The notes: generated by a model not told the origin, from the sequence alone. A stretch of DNA of 14,611 nucleotides from an uncultured Clostridia bacterium (GCA_937884995.1 CAKZZL010000033.1:1-14611); one strand, 5' to 3'; shown: positions 1 to 8,252, counted from the first letter of the stretch. Made by a program: numbers and translations.

Positions 1-12
1 CTCTTCCGATCT
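1..12 (+). other. Illumina adapter remnant at left end
   Basis: The first twelve bases, CTCTTCCGATCT, equal the 3' end of the Illumina TruSeq universal adapter. The right end of the window carries a longer stretch of the same adapter in reverse complement, so this is not chance. These bases are not genomic and should not be translated as part of the amidase. Confidence 0.93.
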
Positions 13-482
13 TTTTAATTGATAATAACGGAAAAATTTATTTTGGATCACATTCTCCGGAAGATAACTTAAATTGTTATGACGGAAATTATGCGGCTCA
101 TTGTGGCGGTGGTAATACTGGGTGCATTGGAATTTCTGCCTGTGCTATGGTCGGATTCACAGAGAAATTAAAACAAACAAAATGCCCCTTAACTCAAAAA
201 CAAATAGAGTCTATGTGTTGTCTTGTCGGATATTTAAGTAATAAATACGGTATTTTGATTACTGAAAATTCCGTATTTACTCATTATGAGTTTGACCGCA
301 AAAAACAAAAACCACAGGGCAAAATTGATATAATTTATCTTCCGTATTTACCTAATCTCCAAACAAACAGAATAGGAAGTTATTTAAGAAATAAGGCGGA
401 ATGGTACAAAAAGAAGATTAAAGACGGAAAGTACAAACTGGAAAAGAAAGGAAATACCTATGAATTTGTTAGCGTTTATTAA
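13..482 (+). CDS. N-acetylmuramoyl-L-alanine amidase (PGRP/amidase_2 type), 5'-truncated
   Basis: This open frame enters from the left edge (codons in phase with position 15) and ends at 480-482, so the amino terminus is missing. An in-frame ATG at 147 would give a 111-residue protein, but the reading frame continues well upstream with family-like sequence, so 147 is not the true start. The visible part has a segment reading AAHCGGGNTGCIGI, then a THYEFD motif and a GKIDI motif. These match the second half of peptidoglycan-recognition-type amidases found in clostridial prophages and cell-wall hydrolases, where the His and the downstream Asp/Cys are the late zinc ligands. The first zinc His would lie in the missing part. 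The enzyme would cut the bond between N-acetylmuramic acid and the stem peptide. Whether it is a phage endolysin or a host autolysin cannot be decided here. No other clear phage gene is seen downstream apart from the small overlapping ORF. Confidence 0.8.
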
Positions 483-660
483 AAATTGGAAAGATTTTAG
501 TCTTATTTGGGCTTTAATTCAACCTTTTGTTAAAAAATTACTTGAAAAAAATGTGCCAAATACCATAACAAAATTATATGAAAATTTTATTGTTTTTTAT
601 TTTCAGTTTTTATATAATATATTTATCAATTTACGGGGGTGTTATTATGAGGGATCTTGA
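460..660 (+). CDS. Small ORF overlapping the amidase 3' end, unknown function
   Basis: A 66-residue frame starts at ATG 460, inside the last codons of the amidase in another phase. A GAAAGGA Shine-Dalgarno-like stretch lies about seven bases upstream, as expected for translational coupling to a lysin gene. The product begins MNLLAFIKNW and contains LIWALIQPFVKKLLEKNVP, then a hydrophobic, Phe/Tyr-rich stretch around residues 43-57. Small proteins next to phage lysins are often holins or lysis accessories, but I do not recognise this family. Against it being real: its second half covers the xpt promoter and it overlaps the xpt start at 647. The lower half may be only a chance extension in AT-rich DNA. 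Confidence 0.38.
   Translation: MNLLAFIKNWKDFSLIWALIQPFVKKLLEKNVPNTITKLYENFIVFYFQFLYNIFINLRGCYYEGS
590..618 (+). promoter_or_regulatory. Sigma-A-type promoter of the xpt-BMP transporter cluster
   Basis: A -35 element TTGTTT (590-595) and a perfect -10 TATAAT (613-618) are separated by 17 bp. Transcription would start near 625, leaving a leader of only about 20 nt before xpt. That leaves no room for a purine riboswitch, and no purine aptamer core is visible upstream. Confidence 0.6.
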
Positions 661-1231
661 AGAGAGAATCAAAAAAGACGGCAAAGTCTTTGAAGGTAAC
701 ATTCTGAAAGTTGACAGCTTCTTAAATCATCAGATTGATATTGATTTGCTTTCTGCCATTGCGGATGATTTTTATTCAAAATTCGCAGGTTGCAATATCA
801 ATAAGATTTTAACTATAGAAGCATCAGGTATTGCTATGGCTGCAATTGTTGCAGAGCGTTTTGCCTGTCCCCTTGTCTTTGCAAAGAAAAGTAAAACATC
901 AAACTTAAAAAGTGATGTATATTCATGCAAAGTTGATTCATTTACCCACAATTGTAAATTTGATGTAATGGTGTCCAAGGATTATTTATGCCCCGAGGAC
1001 ACTGTTTTAATTATTGATGATTTTCTTGCTCTTGGAAATGCCTTAAAGGGACTTATTGATATAGTTAAACAATCCGGCGCTTCTCTTGCCGGCTGCGGAA
1101 TCGCCATTGAGAAAGGATACCAGGGTGGCGGTGATGCTTTAAGAGAGCAGGGATACAGAATTGAATCCATGGCAATTGTTGAATCCATGGATCCGGCAAC
1201 GGGATCAATCGTTTTCAGAAATCAGGTCTAA
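647..1231 (+). CDS. xpt: Xanthine phosphoribosyltransferase
   Basis: The 194-residue product matches the Xpt family in length and sequence. It converts xanthine and PRPP to XMP in the cytoplasm. Visible features are the amino-terminal MRDLEERIKKDGKVF segment, the base-binding ILTIEASGIAMA stretch around residue 60, and the PRPP-binding motif VLIIDDFLALGNALKGL. In the usual family version the motif reads DDFLANGQA, so the Leu replacing Asn is a small variation. It ends with the ESLAIVESM-like segment IESMAIVESM. An upstream in-frame ATG at 578 would add 23 hydrophobic residues encoded across the promoter. I chose 647 because it gives the family's normal amino terminus and has a G-rich GGGGGTG stretch about eight bases upstream. 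The BMP lipoprotein gene starts 44 bp after the stop, so Xpt is probably cotranscribed with a nucleoside importer. Confidence 0.9.
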   Translation: MRDLEERIKKDGKVFEGNILKVDSFLNHQIDIDLLSAIADDFYSKFAGCNINKILTIEASGIAMAAIVAERFACPLVFAKKSKTSNLKSDVYSCKVDSFTHNCKFDVMVSKDYLCPEDTVLIIDDFLALGNALKGLIDIVKQSGASLAGCGIAIEKGYQGGGDALREQGYRIESMAIVESMDPATGSIVFRNQV

Positions 1232-1275
1232 ACAGCTAAAAGCTGAAAATTATAAAGACAAAAGGAGAAAGAAAC

Positions 1276-2508
1276 ATGAAAAACGTAAAGAAAATTTTAG
1301 CAGTTCTCATGGCACTTGCACTTATCGTCGGATGCTTCGCTGCTTGCGGCAGCAAAGAAGAAACTGAACCGGCTAAGAAAGAGACAAAGCTTAAAGTTGG
1401 TTTCATCTTCCTTCATGATGAAAACTCAACTTATGACCTTAACTTCCTTAACGGTGCAAAAGCTGCATGCGAAAAACTCGGGGTTGAATATGTTATAAAG
1501 ACAAACATTCCTGAAACAAACGAATGCTACGAAGCTGCTGCTGACCTTGCTGACCAAGGCTGTAACATTGTTTTTGCTGACTCTTTCGGTCATGAATCAT
1601 TCATGATCCAGGCTGCAAAAGAATATCCTGACGTTGAATTCTGTCATGCTACAGGTACAAGAGCTCATACAGAAGGCCTTGATAACTACCATAATGCATT
1701 TGCTTCAATCTATGAAGGCAGATATCTTGCAGGTGTTGCTGCAGGTCTCAAACTCAACGAAATGATTGAAAACGGCACTGAAATCAACGGCACAGTAGTT
1801 ACTGCTGACAATGCTAAAATCGGTTATGTAGGTGCTTATACATACGCAGAAGTTATTTCCGGTTATACATCATTCTTCCTTGGCGCTCGTTCAATATGCC
1901 CAACAGTTACAATGGAAGTTCAGTTCACAGGTTCATGGTATGATGAAACAGCTGAAAAAGAAGCTGCTACTCTTCTCATAAACAAGGGTTGTAACCTTAT
2001 CAGCCAGCACGCTGACTCAATGGGTGCTCCTACTGCTTGTGAAACTGCAGGTGTTCCTGATGTTTCTTACAACGGCAGCACTGTTGAACAATGCCCGAAC
2101 ACGTTCATCGTTTCTTCAAGAATCGACTGGGAGCCTTACTTCGAATATATTATAGCTTGTGTAACAGACGACAAAGCTATTGATACAGACTGGACAGGAA
2201 CAATCGCTACAGGTTCTGTTGTTCTTACAGATGTAAACGAAGCTGCTGCTGCTAAAGATACACAAGCTAAGCTTGACGAAGTTAAAGCTGAAATCGAAGC
2301 AGGTAAAATTAAAGTATTTGACACATCAACATTCACAGTTGACGGCAAAGAAGTTACAAGCTACACAGCTGACGTTGATACTGATGAAAATTATGAAGGC
2401 GACACAGAAGTTATAAGTGATGGTGCTTTCCTCGAGTCCAACTTCCGTTCAGCTCCTTACTTTGATTTAAGAATTGATGGTATTACTCTTCTTAACGAAA
2501 AGTATTAA
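1276..2508 (+). CDS. BMP-family ABC transporter substrate-binding lipoprotein (nucleoside-type)
   Basis: This 410-residue protein opens with a lipoprotein signal: a Lys-rich start, a hydrophobic core at about residues 7-19 and a cysteine. Cys24 in FAACGS is the likelier lipidated residue; Cys20 in IVGC is an alternative. The mature part begins KVGFIFLHDENSTYDLNF and contains the VFADSFGHE, VEFCHATGT and GRYLAGVAAG segments of the BMP (basic membrane protein/Med, PnrA-like) family. Members bind purine nucleosides outside the membrane. The start is fixed by an AAAGGAG ribosome binding site at 1261-1267, eight bases before the ATG. The next genes supply the matching ATPase and two permeases, and xpt lies just upstream, so a purine nucleoside ligand is the best inference. 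The exact ligand is not readable from sequence. Codon use is rich in GCT, CTT and ACA, suggesting high expression as usual for binding proteins. Confidence 0.9.
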   Translation: MKNVKKILAVLMALALIVGCFAACGSKEETEPAKKETKLKVGFIFLHDENSTYDLNFLNGAKAACEKLGVEYVIKTNIPETNECYEAAADLADQGCNIVFADSFGHESFMIQAAKEYPDVEFCHATGTRAHTEGLDNYHNAFASIYEGRYLAGVAAGLKLNEMIENGTEINGTVVTADNAKIGYVGAYTYAEVISGYTSFFLGARSICPTVTMEVQFTGSWYDETAEKEAATLLINKGCNLISQHADSMGAPTACETAGVPDVSYNGSTVEQCPNTFIVSSRIDWEPYFEYIIACVTDDKAIDTDWTGTIATGSVVLTDVNEAAAAKDTQAKLDEVKAEIEAGKIKVFDTSTFTVDGKEVTSYTADVDTDENYEGDTEVISDGAFLESNFRSAPYFDLRIDGITLLNEKY

Positions 2509-2529
2509 TTTCTGAGACATTTTAATATG

Positions 2530-2564
2530 GCGGGGCACCTGGTTGCCCCGCTATGTATCTTTTT
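2530..2564 (+). terminator. GC-rich hairpin between binding protein and ATPase genes
   Basis: A perfect 8-bp stem, GCGGGGCA/TGCCCCGC (2530-2537 with 2544-2551), has a 6-nt loop. It can be extended by about five AT/wobble pairs and is followed a few bases later by TTTTT (2560-2564). The T-run is short and offset, so it could be a leaky terminator or a 3'-end stabiliser of the binding-protein mRNA. Either would let the lipoprotein exceed the membrane subunits. Confidence 0.6.
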
Positions 2565-2624
2565 ACTGAGGATTTATTAATGAGTTTTAGCAATTAAATC
2601 TTGTTAATAAATATTTAGTTTTTC

Positions 2625-2630
2625 AGGAGG
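2625..2630 (+). promoter_or_regulatory. Ribosome binding site that sets the ATPase start
   Basis: AGGAGG lies only one base before ATG 2632 but seven bases before ATG 2638. The second ATG is therefore the functional start. Confidence 0.75.
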
Positions 2631-2637
2631 AATGTTT

Positions 2638-4176
2638 ATGCCCGTACCTTCAATAGAACTCAAGGGTATCACCAAAACCTTTGGCCATATTGTAGCTAAC
2701 GAGAATATAAACTTATCCGTTAATCGCGGTGAGATACTGGCAATTCTCGGCGAAAACGGCAGTGGTAAAACTACATTAATGAACATGATTGCCGGAATAT
2801 ATTATCCTGATGAAGGACATATATATATTGACGGCAAGGAAGTTAATATCAACTCCCCTAAGGATGCGCTGGATTTGAAAATCGGCATGATTCATCAGCA
2901 CTTTAAGCTTGTTGATGTTTTTAATGCAACAGAAAACATTATTCTCGGTCTTCAAGAGGATAAATATGATATTAAGGCTGCATCAAAGAAAATTCAGGAC
3001 ACATGTCAAAGATACGGTTTTGAAATAGACATGAATAAAAAGATATATGAAATGTCAGTTTCAGAAAAGCAGACTGTAGAAATTGTCAAGACTATATACA
3101 AAGGTGCTGACATACTTATTCTGGATGAACCTACTGCAGTTCTAACACCCCAGGAAACTCAAAAGCTTTTTGCGGTTTTACGTAAAATGCGTGAAGATGA
3201 CAAAACAATCATCATTATCACTCATAAACTTCATGAGGTACTTGAGATTTCCGACCGTGTATCAGTTTTGAGAAAAGGTAAATACATAGGTACAATCAAT
3301 ACTGCAGATGCCAATGAGTCTCTCCTCACAGAGATGATGGTCGGTGAAAAAATAAGTCTTGATATAGAAAGAACGGATCCGAAGAATACTGCAGACAGAC
3401 TTATTGTCAAAGGTGTTGATTTATATAACAAAGAAGGCGTTCAAGTTCTTCATGATGTTACATTTACTGCAAAATCAGGAGAAATTCTCGGTATTGCAGG
3501 TATATCCGGAAGTGGACAAAGGGAACTTCTTGAAGCCATTGCCGGACTAAAAAAAATCAGTGGCGGCGAGATTTTATATAACAATCCCAGCACTAATGAA
3601 ACTGAAAATTTGAAAGACAAGACACCGCTTCAGATAAGGAATTTAGGCGTAAGGCTTTCATTTGTGCCTGAAGACAGACTTGGTATGGGACTTGTCGGAA
3701 ATATGGATATTATAGACAATATGATGCTCAGATCATACAGAAAAGGTAAATCCGTATTCCTTGAACGTAAAAAGCCAAAAGAACTTGCAAATAGGATAAT
3801 TAATGATCTTCAGGTTGTTACACCGGATGCGAAAACACCAGTAAGACGTTTATCAGGCGGGAATGTACAAAAGGTACTTGTAGGTCGTGAGATAGCCTCA
3901 TCACCTACCGTTTTAATGGCTGCTTATCCCGTTAGAGGTCTTGATATCAATTCTTCATATATGATATATAACCTCTTAAATCAGCAAAAAGAAAACGGAG
4001 TCGCAGTAATTTTTGTCGGTGAGGATCTTGATGTATTAATTGAACTTTGTGACAGAATATTGGTCGTTTGCGCAGGAAGAGTTACAGGTATAGTTGAAGG
4101 AAGAACAGCCAAAAAAGAAGAAATCGGTCTTCTTATGACTAAAATGAAGGTAAAGGAGGATAAGGATAATGGCTAA
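2638..4176 (+). CDS. ABC transporter ATP-binding protein, two nucleotide-binding domains (nucleoside/BMP system)
   Basis: The 512-residue product is a fused double ABC ATPase like those energising BMP and sugar importers. Domain 1 (about residues 1-235) has Walker A GENGSGKT at 38-45, a Q-loop at IHQHF, the divergent signature MSVSEKQ near 139, Walker B ILILDE at 159-164 and the switch His196. Domain 2 (about 255-512) has the degenerate P-loop GISGSGQR without the usual Lys, the canonical LSGGNVQ signature at 405, and a Walker B region LMAAYPVRGLD lacking the acidic pair. Loss of one competent site is normal for this family, so this is not decay. The start is placed at the second ATG because of its AGGAGG spacing. 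The reading frame overlaps the first permease by 8 nt, which supports coupled translation. It would act at the inner face of the membrane with the two permeases that follow. Confidence 0.92.
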   Translation: MPVPSIELKGITKTFGHIVANENINLSVNRGEILAILGENGSGKTTLMNMIAGIYYPDEGHIYIDGKEVNINSPKDALDLKIGMIHQHFKLVDVFNATENIILGLQEDKYDIKAASKKIQDTCQRYGFEIDMNKKIYEMSVSEKQTVEIVKTIYKGADILILDEPTAVLTPQETQKLFAVLRKMREDDKTIIIITHKLHEVLEISDRVSVLRKGKYIGTINTADANESLLTEMMVGEKISLDIERTDPKNTADRLIVKGVDLYNKEGVQVLHDVTFTAKSGEILGIAGISGSGQRELLEAIAGLKKISGGEILYNNPSTNETENLKDKTPLQIRNLGVRLSFVPEDRLGMGLVGNMDIIDNMMLRSYRKGKSVFLERKKPKELANRIINDLQVVTPDAKTPVRRLSGGNVQKVLVGREIASSPTVLMAAYPVRGLDINSSYMIYNLLNQQKENGVAVIFVGEDLDVLIELCDRILVVCAGRVTGIVEGRTAKKEEIGLLMTKMKVKEDKDNG

Positions 4177-5269
4177 GGAAAAAACAAAAGAATCTCTTAT
4201 CCACATTACCAAACGGGATACTCTGCCGCAATGGAAATCATGGCTTATACGTATAATTTCAATAGTTGTTGCTCTTATATTTTGTGCTTTGATCATAGTC
4301 CTGCTGACAGGTGAAAATCCAATAAGGATTTATGCGACAATGATTCAGGGCGCTATAGGTACAAGCAGACGTGTCTGGGGCCTTTTGCAAAATGTTGCAA
4401 TGCTTCTTTGCGTTTCACTTGCAGTTACTCCCGCATTCAGGATGCGTTTTTGGAATATAGGCGCAGAAGGGCAAGTCCTTATAGGCGGTTTGGCAACAAC
4501 AGCCTGCATGATTTTACTCGGCAACAGTCTTCCCACCTATTTGCTCATTCCTTTGATATTTATAACATCTATTCTGGCAGGCGCTATTTGGGCTTTAATA
4601 CCGGCCATATTTAAGGCAATATGGAATACAAATGAAACGCTCTTTACTCTTATGATGAACTATATAGCAATGCAGATCGTTTCATATTTTGCATATGTAT
4701 GGTCAGTACCGAAAGGTTCAGGCGCTATCGGTGTCATAAACGGAAGCAGTCAGGCAGGATGGCTTCCCACAATCTTCGGACAGAAATATTTCCTCAATAT
4801 ACTTATTGTTGCAATACTTACTATTGTTGTATATATCTATTTAAAATACAGCAAACACGGATATGAAATTTCAGTTGTCGGTGAAAGTGAAAATACTGCA
4901 AAATACATTGGAATCAATGTTAGAAAAGTAATTATACGGACTATGCTGGTTTCCGGTGCTTTGTGCGGTATTGCCGGAGTACTTCTTGTATCGGGTACAG
5001 ACCACACACTGACAAAGGATACGGCTGCAGGCAGAGGATTTACTGCAATAATTGTTTCCTGGCTTGCAAAGTTCAATCCTATATATATGGTTTTAACTTC
5101 ACTTTTGATAGTATTCCTTCAAAAAGGAGCTATTGAAATAGCATCAGTTTTTGAACTGAATGACTCTTTCTCGGATATAATAACAGGAATTATCATTTTC
5201 TTTATTATAGGCAGTGAATTCTTTATAAACTACAAGATAAACTTTAACAAGAAGGAGGAAGACAAATAA
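4169..5269 (+). CDS. ABC transporter permease, nucleoside uptake (YufP-like)
   Basis: This 366-residue hydrophobic protein is of the BPD_transp_2 (LivH/RbsC-like) permease fold. A cytoplasmic, charged amino end of about 25 residues is followed by roughly eight to ten membrane segments. The conserved loop FRMRFWNIGAEGQVLIGGL at about residues 89-107 and the later SVVGESENTAKYIGI cytoplasmic loop are typical of the first (larger) permease in BMP systems. Its start overlaps the ATPase stop by 8 nt and has AAGGAGG nine bases upstream. Its stop overlaps the next permease start in a TAATG arrangement. It should pair with the following gene product to form a heterodimeric channel for a nucleoside. 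Substrate specificity beyond that is inferred only from the cluster. Confidence 0.9.
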   Translation: MAKEKTKESLIHITKRDTLPQWKSWLIRIISIVVALIFCALIIVLLTGENPIRIYATMIQGAIGTSRRVWGLLQNVAMLLCVSLAVTPAFRMRFWNIGAEGQVLIGGLATTACMILLGNSLPTYLLIPLIFITSILAGAIWALIPAIFKAIWNTNETLFTLMMNYIAMQIVSYFAYVWSVPKGSGAIGVINGSSQAGWLPTIFGQKYFLNILIVAILTIVVYIYLKYSKHGYEISVVGESENTAKYIGINVRKVIIRTMLVSGALCGIAGVLLVSGTDHTLTKDTAAGRGFTAIIVSWLAKFNPIYMVLTSLLIVFLQKGAIEIASVFELNDSFSDIITGIIIFFIIGSEFFINYKINFNKKEEDK

Positions 5270-6267
5270 TGTTAGTTCAATTCATTCATCGTGCAGTTAT
5301 GCAAGGCATTCCCCTTCTTTATGGTTCGACAGGTGAAATCATTACCGAAAAATCAGGTAACTTAAATCTCGGTATTCCGGGTATTATGTATGTCGGCGGC
5401 ATATCAGGTGTCATTGGAGCTTTCCTTTACGAAAATTCATTAGAGGATAGGAGTAAAGCAAATGCATTCCTTGCAATCATCATTCCCCTTCTGGCATGCA
5501 TATTAGGCTCTCTTATTATGGGACTTATATATTCGTTCCTTACAACAACATTAAGAGCTAACCAAAATGTTACAGGTCTTGCCCTTACAACATTCGGCAT
5601 AGGATTTGGTAACTTCTTCGGCGGTTCCCTTATAAAGATAACAGGTTCTGCTGTCCCCTCAATCACACTTACAATAACAAGTAACTTTTATTCAAAGACT
5701 TTACCGATAGCATCAAAGCTAGGTTGGTTCGGAGATATATTCCTTCGTTACAGCTTTTTGGCATATCTTGCGATAATAAGCGCAATCATTGTCACCCTTA
5801 TATTAAACAAAACAAGAGTCGGCTTAAGTCTGAGGGCAGTCGGTGAGAACCCGGCTACTGCAGATGCCGCAGGTATCAATGTCAGCAAGTATAAATATAT
5901 GGCAACATGTATAGGAAGCGTTATCGCAGGCCTCGGCGGTCTCTATTATGTTATGGACTATGCAACCGGTATCTGGTCGAACAATGCATTCGGTGACAGA
6001 GGATGGCTTGCAATAGCACTTGTAATATTCACTGTATGGCGTCCCAATCTCAGCATATTCGGTTCAATCCTTTTCGGCGGCTTATATATTGTCCACAACT
6101 ACTTAAACGATATAGTACCGAATATGACAATGAGCAAGCAGGAAATCATCAAAATCGCTCCTTACTTAGTAACAATTATCGTTTTGATAATAGTAAGTGC
6201 CAGAAAGAAGAGAGAAGATCTTCCCCCTGCATCACTTGGACTCTCATATTTCAGAGAAGACAGATAA
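5269..6267 (+). CDS. ABC transporter permease, nucleoside uptake (YufQ-like)
   Basis: This is the second permease of the cluster, 332 residues, also of the BPD_transp_2 fold with about eight to ten membrane segments. The amino end GSTGEIITEKSGNLNLGIPG and the cytoplasmic loop SLRAVGENPATADAAGINV are hallmarks of the smaller permease subunit in BMP-type importers. The ATG overlaps the previous TAA by one base, and AAGGAGG lies about ten bases upstream at 5252-5258. The gene is last in the cluster, with a strong terminator eight bases after its stop. Confidence 0.9.
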   Translation: MLVQFIHRAVMQGIPLLYGSTGEIITEKSGNLNLGIPGIMYVGGISGVIGAFLYENSLEDRSKANAFLAIIIPLLACILGSLIMGLIYSFLTTTLRANQNVTGLALTTFGIGFGNFFGGSLIKITGSAVPSITLTITSNFYSKTLPIASKLGWFGDIFLRYSFLAYLAIISAIIVTLILNKTRVGLSLRAVGENPATADAAGINVSKYKYMATCIGSVIAGLGGLYYVMDYATGIWSNNAFGDRGWLAIALVIFTVWRPNLSIFGSILFGGLYIVHNYLNDIVPNMTMSKQEIIKIAPYLVTIIVLIIVSARKKREDLPPASLGLSYFREDR

Positions 6268-6274
6268 TAATTTG

Positions 6275-6301
6275 AGGGACTGATTTTTCAGTCCCTTTTT
6301 T
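6275..6301 (+). terminator. Intrinsic terminator of the transporter cluster
   Basis: A perfect stem GGGACTGA/TCAGTCCC with a TTTT loop (6276-6295) is followed directly by six T residues. This is a textbook Rho-independent terminator, and the ABC-F gene starts ten bases later. Confidence 0.92.
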
Positions 6302-6310
6302 AAGGTTGAT

Positions 6311-8191
6311 ATGTTAATAAACTTAAAAAATATTTCGAAAAGCTTCTTAGACAAAACGATATTATCAGATATATCCTTATCAATAAATGATAAGGATAGA
6401 ATCGGTTTGCTCGGAGTTAACGGAGCGGGTAAATCAACACTTCTTAATATCATTGCGGGTATACTGGAATATGACTTTGGAGAAATATCATATAAGAAGA
6501 ATCTGACAATCGGCTACTTAAAGCAAAATGACAAACTGAATGAAGATTTGTCACTCAGGGAAGAAATTAATGATTCATTAAAAGAAATATACCAGATAAG
6601 AGAAGAAATTAAAGAATTATCAGAAGAAATTGCAAAAGACTCATCCAATAAAATTTTGCTGGATAAATATGATGAACTTATGGATATATATTTATCATAT
6701 GACGGAGATAATGCAGAACTTAGAATAAAAACAGTCTTGCAGGGAATGGGTTTTGCTGATTTTGATTTATCATCAAATGTAAAAAATCTTTCCGGAGGAG
6801 AAAAGACACGTTTTGCAATATCTAAAATTCTTGTAAAAAATCCTGAGTTACTTCTTTTGGATGAACCGACAAACCATCTGGATTTTGAGATGCTTACCTG
6901 GCTTGAAAAATACTTATCCACATATAAAGGAGCCGTATTGGTTGTTTCTCATGACAGATATTTTCTTGACAATGTATCAACAGATATTTGTGAAATTGAA
7001 AATTGCAAACTAAGAAAATATAAAGGCGGATACTCTTCATTTATTATACAAAAAGAAGAACTTGTTAAAAGCCAAATAAAAGAGTATGAAAAGCAGCAAA
7101 AAGAATTAAATAAACTCAAAGAATATGTTGATAAGAATTTAGCACGTTCCAGCAGTGCAAACAGTGTTGGCTCAAGGGTTAAAGCTCTTGAAAAAGCTGA
7201 AATCAGGGCTTTGCCCAAGATAACACAAACAGAGCTTAAAATATCTTTCAACTACGAAATTGAGCCATACAGCACCGTTTTAGAGTGTAAAGATCTTTCT
7301 TTATTTGTTGGAACCGGAGATAAACGTAAAAGACTCCTTTCTAATTTGAATTTAACAGTTGAAAGAGGACAAAAGATTGCCATTATAGGGAAAAACGGCA
7401 TAGGTAAATCTTCCCTACTAAAAGCAATTCTTAACAAACTTCCCTATGAGGGCAAAATAAAATTCGGCGGAAATGTAAAAACTTCATATTTTGAACAAGA
7501 GATGGCTTCATATGATATGAATATGACAGCCTTTGTAACAGTACATAGAAAGTTCCCCTTAAAGACAGATTTTGAAATACGTTCAATGCTTGCAAGATTT
7601 TTGATTACAGGTGATGATGTATTCAAAAGACTGAGTGAACTTTCAGGAGCGAACAAGGCTAAAGTTGCTCTTGCAATAATAGCCTTTGAAAATTCAAATC
7701 TTTTGATTCTCGATGAACCGACTAACCACTTGGATTATTCTGCAAAAGAAAGTCTGGAAAAATCATTAAGTGAATATACAGGCACTATAATCCTGGTATC
7801 CCATGACAGATATCTGCTTTCAAAGCTTCCGGATAAAATAATCGAGCTTACCGAAAACGGTATCAATGAATATATCGGAAATTATGATTATTATATAAAT
7901 CATAAAGTTGAATCCCAGCCTTTGCAAAAGGAGAAAGGAAAAAATCCTGACAATAGTTATGCCATAAATAAAAAGAATAAGGCAGAGCAAAGAAAAGCAC
8001 GCGCTTATCTTATGAATCTTGAGAGAAATATAGAAAATACGGAAGAAGAAATAAAAATCCTGGAGGCGGAAATTAACAAACCTGAAATCTCAAGCGATTA
8101 TGTTAAACTCAATGAACTGATTTCAGAAATAAAGCTTAAAAAAGATAAATTAAATTCAATGGAAAATGAATGGCTCAAAATATCAGAATAA
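6311..8191 (+). CDS. ABC-F family ATPase (Uup/YdiF-like, ribosome-associated type)
   Basis: The 626-residue protein has two ABC domains and no membrane segment, the ABC-F architecture. Known members bind the ribosomal E site and affect translation or antibiotic tolerance; the role of this one is inferred from family only. Domain 1 has Walker A GVNGAGKST at 35-43, signature LSGGE at 160 and Walker B with DEPTNHLD (Glu185). A helical arm insertion spans about 75-130. The interdomain linker at about 245-305 is Lys/Glu-rich and contains SRVKALEKAE. Domain 2 has GKNGIGKSS at 360-368, an unusual signature LSGAN at 444-448, and a second DEPTNHLD (Glu469) with His498. The last 90 residues form a charged coiled coil, as in Uup and YdiF. 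The start has a weak AAGG site five bases upstream. No separate promoter is obvious in the 43 bp after the previous gene, so expression may come from readthrough or a promoter inside the permease gene. Confidence 0.9.
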   Translation: MLINLKNISKSFLDKTILSDISLSINDKDRIGLLGVNGAGKSTLLNIIAGILEYDFGEISYKKNLTIGYLKQNDKLNEDLSLREEINDSLKEIYQIREEIKELSEEIAKDSSNKILLDKYDELMDIYLSYDGDNAELRIKTVLQGMGFADFDLSSNVKNLSGGEKTRFAISKILVKNPELLLLDEPTNHLDFEMLTWLEKYLSTYKGAVLVVSHDRYFLDNVSTDICEIENCKLRKYKGGYSSFIIQKEELVKSQIKEYEKQQKELNKLKEYVDKNLARSSSANSVGSRVKALEKAEIRALPKITQTELKISFNYEIEPYSTVLECKDLSLFVGTGDKRKRLLSNLNLTVERGQKIAIIGKNGIGKSSLLKAILNKLPYEGKIKFGGNVKTSYFEQEMASYDMNMTAFVTVHRKFPLKTDFEIRSMLARFLITGDDVFKRLSELSGANKAKVALAIIAFENSNLLILDEPTNHLDYSAKESLEKSLSEYTGTIILVSHDRYLLSKLPDKIIELTENGINEYIGNYDYYINHKVESQPLQKEKGKNPDNSYAINKKNKAEQRKARAYLMNLERNIENTEEEIKILEAEINKPEISSDYVKLNELISEIKLKKDKLNSMENEWLKISE

Positions 8192-8209
8192 GCTAAATCG
8201 GGCAAAATT

Positions 8210-8249
8210 AAACGATGGCGATTATGTATCACCATCGTTTTTATTTTTT
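8210..8249 (+). terminator. Terminator between convergent genes
   Basis: The stem AAACGATGG/CCATCGTTT (8210-8218 with 8232-8240) continues past one mismatch into GAT/ATC with a 5-nt loop, then a T-rich tail. It ends the ABC-F transcript. On the other strand the downstream T-run is weaker, so termination of the opposing gene is less certain. Confidence 0.85.
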
Positions 8250-8252
8250 ATC

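Noticed and set aside
147..482. Complete 111-residue protein starting at ATG 147
   Set aside because: The same frame carries amidase-like sequence upstream to the contig edge, so the ATG is internal to a truncated gene.
578..646. Upstream in-frame ATG extending xpt by 23 residues
   Set aside because: The extension is hydrophobic, is encoded across the promoter -35/-10, has no good ribosome binding site and is absent from the Xpt family.
482..646. Purine riboswitch upstream of xpt
   Set aside because: No conserved purine aptamer core is visible, and the predicted promoter leaves too little leader.
6514..6921. 135-residue minus-strand frame inside the ABC-F gene
   Set aside because: Ser/Phe/Ile-rich antisense of a Glu/Lys-rich coding region, with no ribosome binding site or recognisable domain.
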